Part shown: positions 5,234-7,718 of the stretch, in pieces
Position numbering within the stretch: the first letter of the stretch is position 1
Layout of the letters: every line of letters begins with the position of its first letter
Origin: PVC group bacterium
GTDB lineage: Bacteria > GCA-001730085 > JADFSZ01
Direction of reading: 5' to 3'
Assembly (NCBI GenBank): GCA_022560555.1
Contig: JADFSZ010000082.1
Span: 1-7,718 of the forward strand
DNA length: 7,718 bases
Notes under the pieces: model-generated
Told to the model about the DNA's origin: nothing
The model's input: only the letters and a program-made list of their open reading frames with translations
Databases searched by the model: none
Position numbers and translations under genes: made by a program

Positions 5234-6559
5234 CTATTCATCAATTCTCGGGTGTGTACTAACCCGAACGGTATTCCCCTCATCTAAATTGGTCATAACA
5301 AACCGGATTTCCCGTACACGGTCAATCAGATCGCCTCTTAACTGAAACCGCCATGCCGGTTGATCGCGATCTAATTGAACAAAATGATTTTCCATTGTGC
5401 CATCATCATAAAGTATCTTTGTGCTCATCATAAGGCCTTCGGCCACATCGATATTAAAACTTTTGCTTTTAAGAAGACGTTTATCTTTCACGCAAATAAA
5501 ACTTTGTTCCCAAGGTATCAGACTTGACACCAGGCTTTTGGACGTCATAATATCCCATGCAAGATCATTCAGGCCATCGGCAACATCCGGGTCAAAATTT
5601 TTGGAAGCACATGATTTCGCAAAGTCGTGAATAAGAATAGAAAAATCTTTTTCAAAAACATCGCTTAGTATTTCCGGAGCATTTGCGACAACATCTCTTG
5701 GACGGATTCTTGAAAACCGCCACGAGAGTTCCTCGATTTTTTCCATACCGTATTGCTCATACAAATATTCCCAAAACAGGGCGTAGTCATAACCCGCCTG
5801 CCAAAACGGCCGTCCGGGATGATCCATTAGATAATTCACACCATCGCGTTTTGTTGTTTTAATCCCACCCAAAACGGATATTTGTTCCGTTTTATAAAAA
5901 TACGCGTCCGATCCGACACGGATTTCAAAAAATCGCGCGAGACCCTCCGCGTACCAGTCCTTACCGAAACTCTGAGCCACGGCTCCGGCTTGATAGTCAT
6001 GTTCCAACCAACCTTGAACGTTTTTATTGTATTGGAACAACACAGCGTGCGCGAGCTCATGAATGAGCGTTCCCCTTAGAGAGACAGGATCATTGGCTAA
6101 AGTTTTCTTTATATTTTCAGGGAGAAATATCGCCATTTGATATCCATCCGCCTCTTCAATGGCATTAAAGCACGGCGCATGGCTGCGTTCGCTTGACATG
6201 GATAGAACACCTTGACGAATCCAACGGGATAAATATTTTTTGTTTGTAACAAAAATGTCTATGGTTCGGTCCGGATCAGGATAGCTGGGACGGTTGAAGC
6301 CAAATTCCACAACAAGTTTTTCGTACATTTGCTTGGCTTCGCCCAGAAGGCCAAACGCATCCAAATCTTGGTCCTGATAATGCAAGACAAGATTCATCCC
6401 GTCTGAAGCCCGGAGAAAATCCTGGTACGCACAATCAGCTATAATCCGATCTAATTTTTTTTCCGTGTCATGTTCCGCCGCATAAGTATAGGATCCGTGA
6501 AAAACACATCCCATGCTTACAAGGCTGAGGATCATGACACGAATCAAATTTCGTGTCAT
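5234..6559 (-). CDS. secreted HExxH zinc metallopeptidase, riboswitch-controlled
   Basis: A 441-residue exported protein. Residues 1-28 form a signal peptide; Cys18 lacks a proper lipobox, so signal peptidase I cleavage near TYAA is more likely than lipidation. The catalytic motif is HELAH at 167-171. DWYAEGLARFFE at 201-212 should supply the third zinc ligand, Glu205, as in gluzincins of the peptidase MA-like superfamily. A downstream helix pair YDYALFWEYLYEQYG (257-271) is also typical of that group. The carboxy-terminal third (about 345-441) looks like a small beta-rich accessory domain. The mature enzyme would act in the periplasm or outside the cell; no substrate can be inferred directly. 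AGGTG (6570-6566) is six bases from ATG 6559 and three from ATG 6562, so the second ATG is preferred. The leader carries a cyclic di-GMP-I riboswitch and an intrinsic terminator, so expression should respond to that messenger. Confidence 0.85.
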   Translation of the reverse strand: MTRNLIRVMILSLVSMGCVFHGSYTYAAEHDTEKKLDRIIADCAYQDFLRASDGMNLVLHYQDQDLDAFGLLGEAKQMYEKLVVEFGFNRPSYPDPDRTIDIFVTNKKYLSRWIRQGVLSMSSERSHAPCFNAIEEADGYQMAIFLPENIKKTLANDPVSLRGTLIHELAHAVLFQYNKNVQGWLEHDYQAGAVAQSFGKDWYAEGLARFFEIRVGSDAYFYKTEQISVLGGIKTTKRDGVNYLMDHPGRPFWQAGYDYALFWEYLYEQYGMEKIEELSWRFSRIRPRDVVANAPEILSDVFEKDFSILIHDFAKSCASKNFDPDVADGLNDLAWDIMTSKSLVSSLIPWEQSFICVKDKRLLKSKSFNIDVAEGLMMSTKILYDDGTMENHFVQLDRDQPAWRFQLRGDLIDRVREIRFVMTNLDEGNTVRVSTHPRIDE

Positions 6560-6611
6560 CATTCACACCTATGTATTATCTTCTGGGTATTGACCCTAAA
6601 ATAGCCAAAAT

Positions 6612-6644
6612 AAAAAACCCTAAATCTCTTCAAAAGACATAGGG
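6612..6644 (-). terminator. riboswitch expression-platform terminator
   Basis: On the minus strand, CCCTATGTCTT (6644-6634) pairs with AGAGATTTAGGG (6629-6618) through an 11-position stem with one U-U mismatch and G-U pairs, around a short loop. Six T residues follow (6617-6612), then A and four more T. It lies between the aptamer and the peptidase start codon, so it would stop transcription before the gene unless the stem is prevented from forming. Confidence 0.75.
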
Positions 6645-6664
6645 GATCTCGCATGAAACAAATC

Positions 6665-6757
6665 TATCAGCGGTTCAGCCGCCATAAAGGACAAATGCCC
6701 TTCTTAGGCCCGTAACTTTGTGCCCTATTCTTTCGAATGAGTTTACCTTTTTTGATA
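6665..6757 (-). promoter_or_regulatory. cyclic di-GMP-I (GEMM-I) riboswitch aptamer
   Basis: The minus-strand RNA matches the GEMM-I consensus in order. P1 is UAUCA (6757-6753) with UGAUA (6669-6665). Next comes AAGGUAAAC, then the first hairpin AUUC-GAAA-GAAU (6738-6727), then AGGGCACAAAG. The second hairpin has CCUAAG (6708-6703) and UAUGG (6686-6682), the exact classic 11-base receptor for a GAAA tetraloop, closed by AAGGGC/GUCCUU. The end is GGCUGAACCGCUGAUA. The Vibrio Vc2 aptamer has the same elements (AUUCGAAAGA, CAAAG, GGCCUAA, UUACCG). Such aptamers bind cyclic di-GMP; a minority variant binds cyclic GMP-AMP. With the terminator at 6612-6644 it should control read-through into the peptidase gene. 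I recognised it by eye. Confidence 0.87.
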
Positions 6758-6792
6758 TTGGCAACATTCCAATAATTTATAAAAGAACAATG

Positions 6793-6820
6793 CCCTCTTA
6801 ACTTCGACAAGTTGAGAAGG
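6793..6820. repeat. 12-bp near-perfect hairpin
   Basis: Bases 6793-6804 and 6809-6820 form a 12-position inverted repeat around the loop CGAC, with one mismatch and one G-U pair on either strand. It lies upstream of the riboswitch on the minus strand and about 270 bases before the CHASE2 gene on the plus strand. It lacks a clear T-run on either side, so it may be an operator or a weak terminator. Confidence 0.4.
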
Positions 6821-6930
6821 TCTTATAGATCCATCACAAAGGCTGTATTCACAGCGGTTTAAGTTATAGTATTAGTAGCATATAGAGCTTAGCAAAGTCA
6901 AATTTTCAAGCCCTTTTTTTTGCTATTTCT

Positions 6931-6949
6931 ATAAGCTTATTTTTATAAG
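6931..6949. repeat. overlapping AT-rich palindromes
   Basis: ATAAGCTTAT (6931-6940) is a perfect 10-base palindrome, and CTTAT-TTTT-ATAAG (6936-6949) overlaps it. They lie upstream of the TATAAT-like box preceding the CHASE2 gene. Confidence 0.3.
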
Positions 6950-6971
6950 AGGCTTAAGTATATTTTGTATT

Positions 6972-6983
6972 GTATAATTATAC
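6972..6983 (+). promoter_or_regulatory. palindromic -10-like box upstream of the CHASE2 gene
   Basis: GTATAATTATAC is a perfect 12-base palindrome containing a consensus TATAAT (6973-6978). No good -35 lies at the usual distance, so a promoter here would need an activator; transcription would start about 100 bases before the ATG at 7086. It is also a possible repressor site. Confidence 0.35.
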
Positions 6984-7085
6984 CTCATTCATGAACCCCC
7001 TTTAATCCCCTACAAGAAATGTGTTAACATAGGTCGATACAAACCTTAGAAAGAAATAGGCGCAAGCGCATAGAACCCATCATCC

Positions 7086-7718
7086 ATGTCTGAAAATACA
7101 AAATTACAGAAACTCTTTTCAGGTAAATTCCTTTCTTTCGTATGTATCCTTGCCTTCACATGGACCCTTCAGACAAGCACATTTTTCAGAGACTTTGAGT
7201 CTGATATTACAGACTTTTTCTTCAATCTTCGAGGCGCGATTAAAGAAAATCCAAACATTACTATCATTGAAATCGGCGAAACTGAACTTGAAATTTTAGG
7301 CCGGGATCTGTCCCAATACCGATTCCACCACGCCCAACTTCTGGATGCCCTTCAATACTACGGCGCGAAAACTGTTGTGTTCGATATGCTTTTTTACGAA
7401 TCGGTGGATTTTACTATTGAAGATGAGCTCACAAGCGAGGATGTTTACATAGACGACCTTTTTGCCGATGCCGTTCGGCGCACTAATTTCGTTTATCTTG
7501 CAACGGAAACTCTAAAAGATTCTGACGGATATCCCACAGGCTATCGACCCATCATTCCTCCGCTGATGGACGCCGTAAGGGGCATTGGGGACATTTCGTA
7601 TATAGCCGATGAGAAAGGAATCGTCCGTAAAATCGAACCGCTGCAAAAAGCAGGGGACAAAAAATACTTCCATTTAGCCCTTTTGGGCATCAGTCATTAT
7701 CTTGGTATCAATCCTAAG
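7086..7718 (+). CDS. CHASE2-domain sensor protein, 5' part (runs off the window)
   Basis: An open frame of 211 codons continues to the last base of the window. Residues 14-34 form an uncleaved hydrophobic segment that should anchor the protein in the inner membrane. The following region matches the extracytoplasmic CHASE2 sensor domain: NITIIEIGETELEILGRD near 59-76, then RFHHAQLLDALQYYGAKTVVFDMLFYES near 80-107, and RPIIPPLMDAVRGIGDIS further on. CHASE2 proteins usually continue with further membrane helices and a cytoplasmic output such as a nucleotide cyclase, histidine kinase, Ser/Thr kinase or diguanylate cyclase; here that part lies outside the window. The ATG at 7086 is preceded in frame by a stop at 7071, so it is the first usable start, though no good Shine-Dalgarno precedes it. 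CHASE2 genes often accompany FecR-domain genes, as here. Confidence 0.87.
   Translation, partial: MSENTKLQKLFSGKFLSFVCILAFTWTLQTSTFFRDFESDITDFFFNLRGAIKENPNITIIEIGETELEILGRDLSQYRFHHAQLLDALQYYGAKTVVFDMLFYESVDFTIEDELTSEDVYIDDLFADAVRRTNFVYLATETLKDSDGYPTGYRPIIPPLMDAVRGIGDISYIADEKGIVRKIEPLQKAGDKKYFHLALLGISHYLGINPK

Larger units (their letters stand above)
6563..7085. other. 523-base intergenic region with riboswitch and palindromes
   Basis: The left part (6563-6757) is the minus-strand leader of the peptidase gene: ribosome site, terminator and riboswitch. The right part (6760-7085) is AT-rich and holds several palindromes (6793-6820, 6842-6855, 6931-6949, 6972-6983) and a run of eight T (6913-6920), without a reading frame I can support. 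A promoter for the riboswitch transcript must lie to the right of 6757; TATAAA (6781-6776, minus) is a possible -10 but lacks a good -35. Confidence 0.6.

Noticed and set aside
5234-6559. Lipoprotein reading of the peptidase signal peptide (Cys18)
   Set aside because: The residues before the cysteine are Ser-Met-Gly, with no Leu or Val at the required position, so a lipobox is not supported.
6908-6920. Run of eight T after a GC-containing stretch as a plus-strand terminator
   Set aside because: The only stem before it is four pairs (GCTT/AAGC) with a long loop, too weak, and no plus-strand gene ends nearby.

Overview
The window looks like a chromosomal segment from a diderm (Gram-negative-type) bacterium of moderate GC content. 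Most of its genes encode envelope or exported proteins: a FecR-domain protein, an outer-membrane beta-barrel ending in an aromatic residue, a secreted zinc metallopeptidase, a CHASE2 sensor and a membrane-embedded site-2 protease. Shine-Dalgarno sites and sigma70-type promoters are clear. I cannot name the lineage from sequence alone; nothing resembles an insertion sequence, phage, CRISPR array, tRNA or rRNA.

Left part (1-1610). On the minus strand are a site-2 protease gene (50-688) and, upstream of it, a probable two-gene small-protein operon: a 70-residue cysteine-rich protein (912-1124) and a 44-residue basic protein (774-908). That operon ends in a near-ideal terminator (707-739). Its promoter interlocks with a divergent promoter for a small secreted protein (1210-1605, plus strand), which may be translated from a leaderless mRNA.

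Middle (1607-5217). A 609-residue FecR-domain protein with one calcium-binding-type repeat (minus) is divergent from a 453-residue beta-barrel protein (plus). Each has a near-consensus promoter in the 323-base gap between them. The FecR gene converges on the small secreted-protein gene with a one-base gap.

Right part (5130-7718). A minus-strand gene for a secreted HExxH peptidase (5234-6559) has a large terminator behind it and a 5' leader in front. The leader carries a recognisable cyclic di-GMP-I (GEMM-I) riboswitch (about 6665-6757) followed by an intrinsic terminator (6612-6644). To the right, on the plus strand, a CHASE2-domain gene (7086-7718) runs off the window.

Most interesting point: expression of an exported zinc peptidase appears to be controlled directly by cyclic di-GMP through premature transcription termination, beside genes for surface proteins and a membrane sensor. 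The architecture recalls the cyclic di-GMP-riboswitch-controlled secreted metalloprotease of Clostridioides difficile, but in a diderm setting with different neighbours. That these genes form one working system is inference.
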